Shown here: piece by piece, positions 33,170 to 42,666 of the stretch
Layout of the letters: each line of letters opens with the position of its first letter
How positions within the stretch are numbered: the stretch's first letter is position 1
Source of the DNA: Pseudomonas sp. W4I3
GTDB lineage: Bacteria > Pseudomonadota > Gammaproteobacteria > Pseudomonadales > Pseudomonadaceae
NCBI RefSeq assembly: GCF_030816195.1
Contig: NZ_JAUSXS010000001.1
Span: 4,053,501 to 4,117,500, forward strand
Length of the DNA stretch: 64,000 bases
Reading direction: 5' to 3'
Translations under genes and position numbers: made by a program
The notes under the pieces: generated by a model
What the model was told of the DNA's origin: nothing
The model's input: the letters and a program-made list of their open reading frames with translations, nothing else
Databases searched by the model: none

Positions 33170-34365
33170 GCCTGCGGGTCGAGCAGAGCCTGAGCCAACT
33201 GCTGCATGAAGCGTTCATCAGCCTGCGCACCCTGGGCAAACGCTCGGTGCTGGCCCTGCTGGGCATCGTGATCGGCAGTTCGTCAGTGGTGGCGCTGATC
33301 AATATCGGCCATAACGCCGCAACCGACGCCGCGATGATATTCAAGGACATGGGCACCGACACCCTGGTCGTCCAGTTCCCGCCCAAAGGCACCAGCAACG
33401 TCCCGATGCGTACCCAGCTCGACCTGGGCTCGGTGCGCCAGGGCGTGCCAGGCATTGCCCATATCGGCGCGCTCAGCTTGTTCAGCGGGCCCATTGTGTT
33501 CCATGGCCGCACCGCCAATGCAAACTTCGTCGGCAGCACCTCGGATGTGCAGGCCGCCATGCGCCTGGTGGTGCGCGAGGGGCGATTGCTGTCAGCCTTC
33601 GATGCCAGCGAAACGTATGGAGTGATCGGCGACCAGGTCGCCCAGGCCCTCGGCGCACCCGGCGATCCGCTCAAACTGGGTGATCGCGTGCGCATCAACG
33701 ACTACCTGTTCCTGATCGTCGGCATCCTGCATAACCAGCCCCGGGCCATGCTGATGCCGGTGCAGGCCAATGAATCGCTGTTCATGCCTGCCGAGGGCAT
33801 GCGGCGCATCTTCGCCAGCCCGCAGATCAACAACGTGATCATCCGGGCCCAGCCTGGGCAAGACATGGAACGCGTGGCCCGGGACGCCGCCGCTGCATTG
33901 CAACCGCAACTGACCGAGCACAATGTCGACATCACCGTGCCCCAGCAGATGATCGATGGCATGACCCGCCAAAGCCGCACCTTCGCCTATCTGCTGCTGG
34001 CCCTCGGCGCGATTTCGCTGATAGGCGGCGGTGTCGGGGTGATGAATGTGATGCTGATGAACGTTTCGCAGCGTCGCCGCGAAATCGGCATTCGCATGGC
34101 CCTGGGCGCGCGCCAGCGGGATATCCGCAACCTGTTCCTGCTCGAAGCCGTCACCCTGACCGCCGTCGGCGCGCTGTGCGGCGCGGTAGTGGGCATGACC
34201 GCCGCCTGGTTCTACGCGTGGCTGTCGGGCTGGGCCTTTTCCCTGGCGGTGGCCGCCCTGCCCCTGGGCGTCGGCAGCACGTTGCTGGTGGGGCTGTTCT
34301 TTGGCATCTACCCGGCGGTCTCGGCCTCACGCCTGCAACCGGTGGAGGCCCTGCGCGATGAATAG
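33166..34365 (+). CDS. MacB-type ABC exporter, permease
   Basis: 399 residues. One N-terminal transmembrane helix (SVLALLGIVIGSSSVVALI), a large periplasmic MacB_PCD domain, then three C-terminal helices (FtsX domain) with the conserved LLALGAISLIGGGVGVMNVML and RRREIGIRMALGARQRDI coupling region. In MacB the ATPase is fused to the N-terminus; here it is a separate gene. Overlaps neighbours by four bases upstream and eight downstream. Confidence 0.93.
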   Translation: MSLRVEQSLSQLLHEAFISLRTLGKRSVLALLGIVIGSSSVVALINIGHNAATDAAMIFKDMGTDTLVVQFPPKGTSNVPMRTQLDLGSVRQGVPGIAHIGALSLFSGPIVFHGRTANANFVGSTSDVQAAMRLVVREGRLLSAFDASETYGVIGDQVAQALGAPGDPLKLGDRVRINDYLFLIVGILHNQPRAMLMPVQANESLFMPAEGMRRIFASPQINNVIIRAQPGQDMERVARDAAAALQPQLTEHNVDITVPQQMIDGMTRQSRTFAYLLLALGAISLIGGGVGVMNVMLMNVSQRRREIGIRMALGARQRDIRNLFLLEAVTLTAVGALCGAVVGMTAAWFYAWLSGWAFSLAVAALPLGVGSTLLVGLFFGIYPAVSASRLQPVEALRDE

Positions 34366-35836
34366 ATGGCTACTGCTGCTGGCGCTGATCGGCCTGCCCG
34401 CCATGGCGGCTGACGTGGTCGTCAAGCCTTCGGCGCCGAGCACCACCCGCAGCGGCTATGACCGGGGCGTATCGCTGAACGCCCAGGCGACAACGTTGAC
34501 CCTGGGCGACGCGGTGTACCTGGGCCTGCGCAACAACCCGGCGATCCGCAGCGCTTACCTGCAGCGCGTGGCGCAAAAGTTCGACCTGCGGGTCGCCGAA
34601 GACGTGTTCAACCCCAAGCTCACCCTCAACAGTTACTACCGCGGCACCCGAGGCTCCCAGGACAGCGCGCGCAACGCCAACCTGGCACCGTCCACCAGCC
34701 TGCTCGGCGAGTACGGCACCCGTCTGAGCATGGCCTGGACCCAGCAACTGAACAACGCCAACCGCGCCGGCCGTTACCGCAGCGACGGGCTTGACCTGGC
34801 CGTCATCCAGCCGCTGATGCGCGGCGCCGGCTGGGACGCCACCACGGCGCCGCTGCGCCTGTCGCGCCTGGCGGAACAGGCCAACCGCCTCAACCTCAAA
34901 GCCACCGTGGCGCAGACCATCAGCCAGATCATCGCGACCTACCGCGAGTTACTGCGGGCCCAGGAGCAACAAGTGATCGTGCAGGAAGCGCTCAAGCGTT
35001 CCACTACGCTGCTGGAGGTGAACAGGGCATTGATCAGCGCCGGACGCATGGCCGAGTTCGAGATCGTGCAGACCGAGGCCGATATCGCCACCCAGCAGTT
35101 GGGCGTGGAGGAAGCGCAGAACCAACTGGATACCAGTCGCCTTGCCCTCCTGCGCCTGCTGGCACTGGACCTGTCCACGCCGATTCGCGCCACCGAAGCC
35201 CTGGAGGCCCGGCCCATGGAAATCGACAGGCGCCAGGCGTTCAACCTGGCGCAAACCCAGCAACCGGAATACCTCGCCGCCCTGCTGGGCAGCCAGCAAG
35301 CCGACCTGAACCTGGTGATCGCCAAAGACTCCGGGCGTTGGCAAGTGGACCTGGTGGCCGGTGCAAACCAGGTGCGCGATGCCTTTGACAGCGACAACGG
35401 CCGTACCAATAACCGTACCTGGGACAGCTACGCCGGGGTACAGGTGCAGATCCCCATCGGTGACATCAGCACGCGCCAGGCCGAAATTCGCGCGCGGGTG
35501 AATGTCGAGGACCAGGAGATCCGCATCACCGACGCCCGCCAGGAGCTGGAACGCAACGTCAACGAAGTGGTGCGCGACCTCGGCACCCGCTGGCGCCAAT
35601 ACGAAATCTCCCAGCGTGCCGTGGAGCTGTCGCGGCGCAAGATCGAGATCGAACGGGAAAAACTCAGCGCCGGGCGCTCCACCAACTTTCAGGTGCTGAG
35701 CTTCGAGACTGACCTGCGCAACGCCGAAAACGCGCGGCTCAATGCGCTGATCGCTTATTTGAACGCTCAGACCCAGCTGGACTTGACGCTGGGCATGACC
35801 CTGGAAAGCTGGGAAATCGCCCTCAATGACTACTAA
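34358..35836 (+). CDS. TolC-family outer membrane factor
   Basis: 492 residues from ATG 34358, which overlaps the permease stop. Signal peptide MNRWLLLLALIGLPAMAA. The remainder has the two internal OEP repeats with long coiled-coil helices (for example LKATVAQTISQIIATYRELL and ELERNVNEVVRDLGTRWRQYE) and the beta-barrel strands between them. It would form the outer membrane channel for this exporter. No lipobox. The gene order with the outer membrane factor before the adaptor is unusual for Mac systems. Confidence 0.9.
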   Translation: MNRWLLLLALIGLPAMAADVVVKPSAPSTTRSGYDRGVSLNAQATTLTLGDAVYLGLRNNPAIRSAYLQRVAQKFDLRVAEDVFNPKLTLNSYYRGTRGSQDSARNANLAPSTSLLGEYGTRLSMAWTQQLNNANRAGRYRSDGLDLAVIQPLMRGAGWDATTAPLRLSRLAEQANRLNLKATVAQTISQIIATYRELLRAQEQQVIVQEALKRSTTLLEVNRALISAGRMAEFEIVQTEADIATQQLGVEEAQNQLDTSRLALLRLLALDLSTPIRATEALEARPMEIDRRQAFNLAQTQQPEYLAALLGSQQADLNLVIAKDSGRWQVDLVAGANQVRDAFDSDNGRTNNRTWDSYAGVQVQIPIGDISTRQAEIRARVNVEDQEIRITDARQELERNVNEVVRDLGTRWRQYEISQRAVELSRRKIEIEREKLSAGRSTNFQVLSFETDLRNAENARLNALIAYLNAQTQLDLTLGMTLESWEIALNDY

Positions 35837-37073
35837 TCGCAAACGCCTGCTGGGTGCTCTGTTGATCGTGCTGGTGGCTGGCGCGGGGCTGGCCTTACGC
35901 AGCCCGGCTGAAGGCCCGGCCAGCGCCGGTGAACACTGGCTGGCGGTGAAGCCCGACCCGCTGGTGCACCAGATCGGCCTGGTGGGCAAGATCGAGCCCG
36001 ACACCACCGTCACGCTCACCGCGCCATTCGACGGCAATGTACTGGCCAACCTGGTCGAACAAGGCCAGCGCGTCGAGGCCGGCCAGGTGCTGCTGCGCAT
36101 GGACCCGGCCACGCTCGAAGTGCAACTGCGCGAGGCCCTCTCGGCCCAGCTCAAGGCCCGGCGCACCGTGCAGGAAATGCAGGACTGGGACAGCAGCGCC
36201 GCCGTCAGCCGGGCCCGGCGCAGCCTGCGCACCGCAGAAATGAGCGCCGGTAACACCCAGCGCAAACTCACCGAAAGCGAAAACCTGTTCAAGCGCGGCA
36301 TCATCCCGCGCAACGAGCTCGATGACCTCAAGCAACAGACCCAGCAGCAACAGCTGGACCTGGCAGCGGCGCGCAGTGAACTGCAACAGGCGCTGGACCA
36401 GGGCAAGGGCGAATACCGGCAGATCGCCGATATGGAGCTGACCAACGCCACGGTGAAATATGACGCGCTGCACACGCTGCTCGAGGGCAAGGAAGTCAAG
36501 GCGCCCTTCTCCGGCATCGTGGTACCCGCGCCCGGCAACAGCACCTCCTCCGCTGGCGGCGGCAACAACAACGTACCGGTCCAGGCCGGCAGCAAGGTCA
36601 GCCAGGGCCAGGTGCTGTTCGGCCTGGCCAATATCGAACGCTTGAAAATCGTCGCCAAGGTCTCTGAGCTGGACATCAACCAACTGCATCAAGGCCAGGC
36701 CGTGGAAGTCATGGGAGACGGGTTCGACGGTGAGCGGCTGACGGGGTCGGTCAGCGTCGTCAGTGGCCTGGCCATCGCCAACGACAGCCAGGGCAGCGCG
36801 CAATTTCCAGTAACGTTGGCAATCCCCACACTCACCGCGCAGCAGTTGCAGCGTGTGCGGCTGGGGATGAGCGCGCGGTTGACCATTGTGACGTACAGCA
36901 ATGCGCAGGCGATCGTGGTACCGAGCGAGGCGATCCGGGCCGACAGTACCGTCGAGTACCGGGCGGCGATGGACCAGCCGGTGGAGCGGGTGAAGGTGAC
37001 GACCGGGCAATCGACGCCGCAGGGCGTCGAGGTGTTCGGCCTCAAGCCCGGATTTGTAAAAACCTCAAGATAA
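35826..37073 (+). CDS. Periplasmic adaptor (MacA/HlyD-like membrane fusion protein)
   Basis: 415 residues. An N-terminal signal anchor (LLGALLIVLVAGAGLAL) precedes a split lipoyl/barrel-sandwich domain (VEQGQRVEAGQVLLRMDPATLE and EVKAPFSGIVV) interrupted by an alpha hairpin with heptads around residues 95-200. The product bridges the ABC permease and the TolC-like channel. It overlaps the outer membrane factor gene by 11 bases. The C-terminus ends GLKPGFVKTSR just 13 bases before a REP pair, shorter than expected for the membrane-proximal domain, so the end may have been altered by REP insertion. Confidence 0.88.
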   Translation: MTTNRKRLLGALLIVLVAGAGLALRSPAEGPASAGEHWLAVKPDPLVHQIGLVGKIEPDTTVTLTAPFDGNVLANLVEQGQRVEAGQVLLRMDPATLEVQLREALSAQLKARRTVQEMQDWDSSAAVSRARRSLRTAEMSAGNTQRKLTESENLFKRGIIPRNELDDLKQQTQQQQLDLAAARSELQQALDQGKGEYRQIADMELTNATVKYDALHTLLEGKEVKAPFSGIVVPAPGNSTSSAGGGNNNVPVQAGSKVSQGQVLFGLANIERLKIVAKVSELDINQLHQGQAVEVMGDGFDGERLTGSVSVVSGLAIANDSQGSAQFPVTLAIPTLTAQQLQRVRLGMSARLTIVTYSNAQAIVVPSEAIRADSTVEYRAAMDQPVERVKVTTGQSTPQGVEVFGLKPGFVKTSR

Positions 37074-37086
37074 ATGAAAACCCAAT

Positions 37087-37175
37087 TGTGGGAGGGAGCT
37101 TGCTCCCGATAGCGGTGGGTCAGTTAAAGCATGTGTGACTGATTCGCCGCTATCGGGAGCAAGCCCCCTCCCACA
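37087..37175. repeat. Inverted REP pair
   Basis: TGTGGGAGGGAGCTTGCTCC followed by CGATAGCGG on the left, and the inverse CCGCTATCGGGAGCAAGCCC followed by CCTCCCACA on the right, about 30 bases apart. It separates the convergent adaptor and FAD-protein genes; the minus-strand stop of the latter (37177-37179) abuts the right arm. Likely forms a cruciform or terminator-like structure. Confidence 0.92.
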
Positions 37176-37176
37176 T

Positions 37177-38571
37177 TTAGATTTGTGTCAGTTTCAAAGC
37201 CAGTGCCTTGGCCTGAATCGCCACATCCGTGACGGCGGTACTCTCCCACCACATCCCGCGCAACGGCGGGCCCATGGCGAACAGCCGCTCACTCACCTGG
37301 CCTTGGGCATCTCGCACGGCGCCAGAGGCATCCGCTGCAATCCCCAGCGCCAACGGCCCAGGCTGGATCAACCCACGTTTGAGCAATTGCTGCGGCAACG
37401 GCCGGGCCACGCGGCGCCAGTCGTATTCGATGCCGCTGGAGTTGATCAGCGCCGTGCCGGACACTTGGCTGAGGGTCTGCTCGCCGCGATAGCGCAAGCC
37501 AATCGTCACGCCGCTGGCCGAAGGCACCAAGCCCTTGAACGACGCCGCGCGAATCCGCAAGCGCCCTTGTGCATGCAAGCGTTCCACCAACTGCGCACTC
37601 AACGGCGGCGAACGGTGGTGGTGGCTTTCCCACCACGGCCGCACATGCCGCACGAACTGGCGTTTCTCGCGCTCGCTGGCCTGGCTCCACAACCTGGCGA
37701 TGTGCACACGGACCGTGTCCAGCGGCGCCTGCCAATCGACGTCCTGGTCCAGCGCGATACGGCATTGACGCCGCACTTCACGCACCAGTTGCCGAGGGCT
37801 GCGCAGCGCGGGATCAGCGCCAAGAAAGTCGTCCCAGCTTGGCGGCTGGCGGCGCACATGGGGCAACAGACCGTGGCGCGAGAACACCTCGATCGGCCCA
37901 CGATGCCCGGCTTGTTCCAGGGACACCACGGCATCCACCATGGTCAGCCCGGAGCCGATGATCAGCACAGTCGAATGCGGGTCGAGCCGGGTCATGGCCT
38001 GTACGTCCCACGGGTCCAGCGCCGCAGCGTTCAGGCCGCTGGATTCGGTCTGCGGCGTGCGGGCCGCCGGGAACATGCCGGTGGCCAATACCGCAAAGGC
38101 GCCCCGCAGGCGCTCGCCGGTATCCAGGGACACCAGGGTGCCGGCTGTATCGACCTGCACATCGACCACCTCTGCACGAACATGCTCGACCGTGGAAGCC
38201 GACAGCGCCTTGGCCTCGGCCAGGCGCTGCTGTGCGTACAGACCAAAAATCCCGCGTGGCGGAAACAGTTCGCTGATGGGCACCGGCTGCTGCGCCGATT
38301 CCGGCCAGCCCCCGGCGCCGATGTAGTCGGTGAGCCATTGGGTCAGGTCATCGGCGTTGTCCGGGTCGACACTCATGCGCGCCGCATTGCCGTTCAAGGT
38401 GTGGCCCAGCTCGACCGCGCTGTAGGCCTCGCCACGCCCCAGTTCCGCACGCGGTTCAATTATCAAGATGCGCCGCCGGCCTGGCAGGCGCAGCAGTTGC
38501 ACCGCCAGCATCGTGCCGCTCAGGCCGCCGCCGACGATCAGTACATCAGCGTTGCGGATGGATTCACTCAT
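37177..38571 (-). CDS. FAD/NAD(P)-binding protein of the sulfur-type operon
   Basis: 464 residues. The N-terminal dinucleotide-binding motif is VLIVGGGLSGT (residues 10-20) and a second is VLIIGSGLTMVDA near 200, as in the NAD_binding_9 / HpyO-like FAD-NAD(P)-binding family. The exact reaction is unknown. It is the last gene of the long minus-strand operon with an LIV-type ABC importer and two flavin-linked oxidoreductases, 12 bases behind the ATPase gene, so it may supply reduced flavin or oxidise the same substrate. Its stop touches a REP element. Confidence 0.8.
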   Translation of the reverse strand: MSESIRNADVLIVGGGLSGTMLAVQLLRLPGRRRILIIEPRAELGRGEAYSAVELGHTLNGNAARMSVDPDNADDLTQWLTDYIGAGGWPESAQQPVPISELFPPRGIFGLYAQQRLAEAKALSASTVEHVRAEVVDVQVDTAGTLVSLDTGERLRGAFAVLATGMFPAARTPQTESSGLNAAALDPWDVQAMTRLDPHSTVLIIGSGLTMVDAVVSLEQAGHRGPIEVFSRHGLLPHVRRQPPSWDDFLGADPALRSPRQLVREVRRQCRIALDQDVDWQAPLDTVRVHIARLWSQASEREKRQFVRHVRPWWESHHHRSPPLSAQLVERLHAQGRLRIRAASFKGLVPSASGVTIGLRYRGEQTLSQVSGTALINSSGIEYDWRRVARPLPQQLLKRGLIQPGPLALGIAADASGAVRDAQGQVSERLFAMGPPLRGMWWESTAVTDVAIQAKALALKLTQI

Positions 38572-38583
38572 GCACGTTGGTCC

Positions 38584-39351
38584 TTAGCGCTTACCCAGAT
38601 AGATGTCATGCAAATCACCGCGCGCCAACAACTCGGCGGCACTGCCACTCAGCACCACCCGCCCAGTATCCAGCACGTAGCCTTGGGACGCATAGGTGAG
38701 CGCGACGTTGATATTCTGTTCGGCGATCAAAAAGCTCACCTGTTGCTCGCGGTTGAGCTGCGCGATGATCGCGAAAATTTCCTGCACGATCATCGGTGCC
38801 AACCCCATCGACGGCTCGTCGAGCAGCACCAGGGCCGGCCGGGTCATCAACGCCCGGCCAATGGCGACCATTTGCTGTTCGCCGCCGGAAGTCAGCCCGG
38901 CACGGGTGTGGCGCTTGGTCTTGAGCCTGGGGAACCAGGTGTAGATGCGCTCCAGATCGTGGGCCATGTCCTTGCGACTCAAGCGCCGTACAAAGCCGCC
39001 GCTGCGCAGGTTGTCTTCGACGGTGAGCTGGCCGAACACATGCCGGCCTTCCAGCACATGCACCATGCCCTGGCGCACGCGCTGGCTGGGGTCTACGCCG
39101 GCCAGGTCGTGGCCGGCGTATTCGATCAGGCCACGGCTGACTTCGGCGCGCTCGGCGCGCACCAGCCCGGAAATGGCTTTGAGCGTGGTGCTCTTGCCGG
39201 CGCCATTGGCGCCGAGCAGCGCCACGATTGCGCCTTTGGGCACACTCAGCGACACCCCGGCCACCGCCAGGATCGCACCGTCATAGATCACCTCGATGTC
39301 GTCGACCTTCAGCAACGACTGGCGCCCTGGCTGCGTGGCAGGTTGGCTCAT
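38584..39351 (-). CDS. LIV-type ABC importer, LivF-like ATP-binding protein
   Basis: 255 residues with Walker A GANGAGKST (47-55), signature LTSGGEQQM (153-161) and Walker B LVLLDEP (174-180). LivF features such as MVHVLEGRHVFGQLTVEDNL are clear. It lies three bases after the substrate-binding protein gene. One of two ATPases of the importer; the substrate is not an identified branched-chain amino acid, so the liv symbol is not applied. Confidence 0.92.
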   Translation of the reverse strand: MSQPATQPGRQSLLKVDDIEVIYDGAILAVAGVSLSVPKGAIVALLGANGAGKSTTLKAISGLVRAERAEVSRGLIEYAGHDLAGVDPSQRVRQGMVHVLEGRHVFGQLTVEDNLRSGGFVRRLSRKDMAHDLERIYTWFPRLKTKRHTRAGLTSGGEQQMVAIGRALMTRPALVLLDEPSMGLAPMIVQEIFAIIAQLNREQQVSFLIAEQNINVALTYASQGYVLDTGRVVLSGSAAELLARGDLHDIYLGKR

Positions 39352-39354
39352 GGT

Positions 39355-40695
39355 TTATTCATCCCCGGTGCAGGTGCGTGGCGTCAGGTGTTTTTCCTTG
39401 GCGAACGCGGCGGACTTTTCATCGATCAGCGGGCGCAGCAGCGCACGGTCGGCGGCGATCCAGTCGCTGATCAGCGCCCAGTTGGCGCCGTCCCACTGCT
39501 GCACCCGCGCCGAGCCGCCGCCTTCGTGGTCGCGGCAAGACAGCTTGAGGTTCTGCATCAGGCCCAGGTAGCCCATGTCCTTGAGCCGCGCATCGTCGAT
39601 GTTCAAGTGCTCCAGGCCCCAGCGGCCTTCTTCGCCATTGAGCGGGCGCTTGCCGAATTTGGCCTGGGCGGTACGGATCGCTTCCACCGCCACGGCAGCG
39701 TTCACCAGGCCTGAGTTGTAGTAAACGCTGCCGAAGTTTTTCAGGTCCTTGAGGTCACTGTGGCCCTTGTCGAGCACGTACTGCTTGAGGCGTTTGTGGA
39801 TCTCGAAGTCGCTGCCCGCCGGGTAGGGCGTGAGCGCCAGGTAGCCCTTGGCGGCGGCACCGGCGGGTAATACGTCTTCGCTGGAGCTGGCCCAGATATC
39901 GCCGATGATATGGTCCACCGGGAAGCCGAAGCGCGCCGCCGTCTTCACCGCCACCGGGGTGGACACGCCCCAGGTGCGCAGGAAGACCCAGTCCGGATTG
40001 GCCTGGCGTACCTGGCGCCATTGCGCCGATTGCTCGTTGCCGGGGTCGGCCACCGGAATCTGGATATTTTCAAAGCCGTACTTTTCGGCCAGCAGCTTCA
40101 GCGGGCCGAGGGTTTCGCGACCGTAGGCCGAGTCGTGATAAACCGTGGCGATTTTCTTGCCCTTGAGTTTGTCGAAACCGCCTTCGCGCTCGGCGATGTA
40201 GTTCACCAGGGTCGAGGCTTCACTGTAGAAGGTCAGCATCACCGGGAAGTTGTACGGAAACACCGTACCGTCGGTGGCTTCGGTGCGACCGTAACCAAGG
40301 GTGATGAGCGGGATCTTGTCCACTTCGGCTCTTTCGCTGAGTGCGTAGGCAGCCGGTGCGCCATTGGGTTGGTACACCGCGACCGGCGCGCCATCCAGGC
40401 CGTTCTTGAAGCGCTCGTAGCACTCGATGCCCTTCTCTGCCGTCCATTCGGTCTCGCACTCCTGCCACACCAGCTTCACGCCATTGATGCCGCCTTCGAC
40501 CTCATTGATATAGCGCAGGTAGTCGATCATCCCGGCCCATACCTGCACGCCGCTGGAGGCGTAGGCGCCAACACGGTAGGTGGCCAGGGGAATGAATTGC
40601 TGGTCGGGCGAGGCGATGGCCTGGGGCACAACGCCGGCCAGGGCCGCCAGTGCGAACGCAGTACCGACCAGGGAACGTTTCAAGGATGCACGCAT
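39355..40695 (-). CDS. LIV-type ABC importer, periplasmic substrate-binding protein
   Basis: 446 residues from ATG 40695. Signal peptide MRASLKRSLVGTAFALAALA with cleavage near AIA|SPD. The two-lobed Peripla_BP_6 fold is recognised by YRVGAYASSGVQVWAGMIDYLRYIN and by the later GKKIATVYHDSAYGRE. Longer than LivJ (about 370). Location in an operon with SfnB and an LLM monooxygenase suggests an organosulfur ligand, by inference only. Confidence 0.88.
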   Translation of the reverse strand: MRASLKRSLVGTAFALAALAGVVPQAIASPDQQFIPLATYRVGAYASSGVQVWAGMIDYLRYINEVEGGINGVKLVWQECETEWTAEKGIECYERFKNGLDGAPVAVYQPNGAPAAYALSERAEVDKIPLITLGYGRTEATDGTVFPYNFPVMLTFYSEASTLVNYIAEREGGFDKLKGKKIATVYHDSAYGRETLGPLKLLAEKYGFENIQIPVADPGNEQSAQWRQVRQANPDWVFLRTWGVSTPVAVKTAARFGFPVDHIIGDIWASSSEDVLPAGAAAKGYLALTPYPAGSDFEIHKRLKQYVLDKGHSDLKDLKNFGSVYYNSGLVNAAVAVEAIRTAQAKFGKRPLNGEEGRWGLEHLNIDDARLKDMGYLGLMQNLKLSCRDHEGGGSARVQQWDGANWALISDWIAADRALLRPLIDEKSAAFAKEKHLTPRTCTGDE

Positions 40696-40720
40696 GGAGA
40701 TTCTCTTGAGGGAAGGAAGG

Positions 40721-41770
40721 TTAGAAGCGCAGCGGCCACTGCCGCAGACGGTCACGCAGGTTGTGCAACAGGCGAATCAAACCCTCGGGTTCCTTGATCA
40801 GGAACACGATGATCAATGCGCCAAAAATGATTTTCTGCAGGTTCTGCAGCTGCCCCGCATCCACCGCGCCGCCGAACAGCGCCTGCCCGGCGTGGCTGAG
40901 CAGGATCGGCAGCAGACTGATAAACGCCGCGCCGACGAAGTTGCCGGCAATGCTGCCCATGCCACCGATAATGATGATGAACAGGATCTGGAATGAGCGG
41001 TTGATATCAAAGCTGCTGGCGCTGGCCGTGCCCAGGTAAGCGAAGGCCCACAGCGCGCCGGCGATGCCCAGGTAGAACGAGCTGATCGCAAACGCCAGGC
41101 GCTTGTAGCGCACCACGGGGATGCCGACCACGGCGGCGGCGGTGTCCATGTCGCGGATCGCCATCCAGTTGCGCCCGACCTGGCTGCGCACCAGGTTGAC
41201 GGCGGTCCAGGTCAATAGCAGCACCGTGACCAGAGTCAGCCAGTAGCGGCCCAGCGGGGTGTTGAGGTCGTGACCCAACAGTGTCAGTTGCGGCGCGGAA
41301 ATGGTTCCGGAAGAGCCATAGTTGTAGAACCAGGGGAATTTGACGAACAGCCACTCGAGGAAAAACTGCGCCGCCAACGTGGTGACCATCAGGTAGAAAC
41401 CCTTGATCCGCGAGCTGGGCAGGCCGAACAACAGGCCCACCAACGCGCTGATAACCCCACCACCGAGCAGCGCCACCGGCAAGCCCAACTCCGGCAGGCG
41501 CAGCAGGAAACCGTAGGTAGCAAAGGCCCCCACCGCCATGAAGCCTGCCGCGCCGACCGACGTCTGCCCGGCGTAACCGGTGAGCAGGTTCAGGCCCAAG
41601 CCGGCCAGTGACAGCACCAAAAATGGAATCAGGATCGCATTGAGCCAATAATCATCGCCCCACAGCGGTACCGCGATAAACGCCAGCGCCAGCCAGGCGA
41701 CCAGGCCCCAGGGCACACGCCGGGTGGTCAGCAGCAGCGGCGCAGTGTGGTGTGCAACAGAGGTCGACAT
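40721..41770 (-). CDS. LIV-type ABC importer, LivM-like permease
   Basis: 349 residues with about nine transmembrane helices and the BPD_transp_2 signature LNLLTGYAGQTSVGAAGFMAVGA; the EAA-like coupling loop lies around NWMAIRDMDTAAAVVGI. ATG 41770 is chosen because it follows the upstream gene by four bases and starts MSTSVAHH; the longer in-frame reading overlaps that gene. Forms the heterodimeric channel with the LivH-like protein. Confidence 0.92.
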   Translation of the reverse strand: MSTSVAHHTAPLLLTTRRVPWGLVAWLALAFIAVPLWGDDYWLNAILIPFLVLSLAGLGLNLLTGYAGQTSVGAAGFMAVGAFATYGFLLRLPELGLPVALLGGGVISALVGLLFGLPSSRIKGFYLMVTTLAAQFFLEWLFVKFPWFYNYGSSGTISAPQLTLLGHDLNTPLGRYWLTLVTVLLLTWTAVNLVRSQVGRNWMAIRDMDTAAAVVGIPVVRYKRLAFAISSFYLGIAGALWAFAYLGTASASSFDINRSFQILFIIIIGGMGSIAGNFVGAAFISLLPILLSHAGQALFGGAVDAGQLQNLQKIIFGALIIVFLIKEPEGLIRLLHNLRDRLRQWPLRF

Positions 41771-41774
41771 GGTT

Positions 41775-42656
41775 TCAGACTCGCTCGATGGCGCGCTCGC
41801 CAAACAGGCCGGCGGGACGGATATACAGGAAGGCCAGGGCCAATACATAGGCGAACCACGGCGTGATGCCGCCGCCGATCAACGGGCCGATATACACCTC
41901 GGCGAGGTTCTCCGCCGCGCCCACGACCAGCCCGCCGACAATGGCCCCGCCAATCGAGGTGAAACCACCGATGATCAACACCGGCAAGGCCTTGAGCACC
42001 ACCAGTGACAGCGAGAACTGCACACCCTGGCGCGCGCCCCACAACAGCCCCGCTACCAGCCCGACGATCCCGGCCACTGCCCAGACGATCTGCCAGATCC
42101 GGTTGAGGTTGATGCCGATGGACAGCGCCGCCGTGGTGTCATCCGCCACCGCACGCAGCGACACGCCAATACGGGTCTTGTTGAACAGCAGCGCGAGTAC
42201 CGTCACCAGCACCACGGCGGCGGCCGCGGCGATCAGGTCGAACTGGCTGAGCATCAGCGGCCCGATAAACAGCGGCACATCATCGATGCCCAGGTCCAGC
42301 GCACGCACCTGCGAGCCCATCAAGCCCTGCGCCAAGCCCTCGATAATGAAGGACAGGCCAAGGGTGGCCATGAACAGGGTGATCTGCGAACGGTTCACCA
42401 GCGGCCGCAACACCAGGCGCTCGATGAGCAAGGCGCCGACGATCATCACGATCACCGTCAGCAGCAACGCCAGGGCAAACGGCACGCCCTGGTCATGCAG
42501 GCTGACGAACGTCAGCGCGGCAAACAGCAGCATCGCGCCCTGGGCAAAATTGAACACGCCGCTGGCCTTGTAGATCAGCACAAAACCGATGGCGACCAGA
42601 GAATACATGGTGCCGGCGAGCAGGCCGCCGAGCAGGGTTTCGAAGAAGAAGGTCAT
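41775..42656 (-). CDS. LIV-type ABC importer, LivH-like permease
   Basis: 293 residues with about eight hydrophobic helices; family motifs GTMYSLVAIGFVLIYKASGVFNFAQGAM at the N-terminus and SLRAVADDTTAALSIGIN in the cytoplasmic loop. Stop and the following start are separated by four bases, and the LivG-like gene ends ten bases upstream. Confidence 0.93.
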   Translation of the reverse strand: MTFFFETLLGGLLAGTMYSLVAIGFVLIYKASGVFNFAQGAMLLFAALTFVSLHDQGVPFALALLLTVIVMIVGALLIERLVLRPLVNRSQITLFMATLGLSFIIEGLAQGLMGSQVRALDLGIDDVPLFIGPLMLSQFDLIAAAAAVVLVTVLALLFNKTRIGVSLRAVADDTTAALSIGINLNRIWQIVWAVAGIVGLVAGLLWGARQGVQFSLSLVVLKALPVLIIGGFTSIGGAIVGGLVVGAAENLAEVYIGPLIGGGITPWFAYVLALAFLYIRPAGLFGERAIERV

Positions 42657-42666
42657 GCTTGAATAC

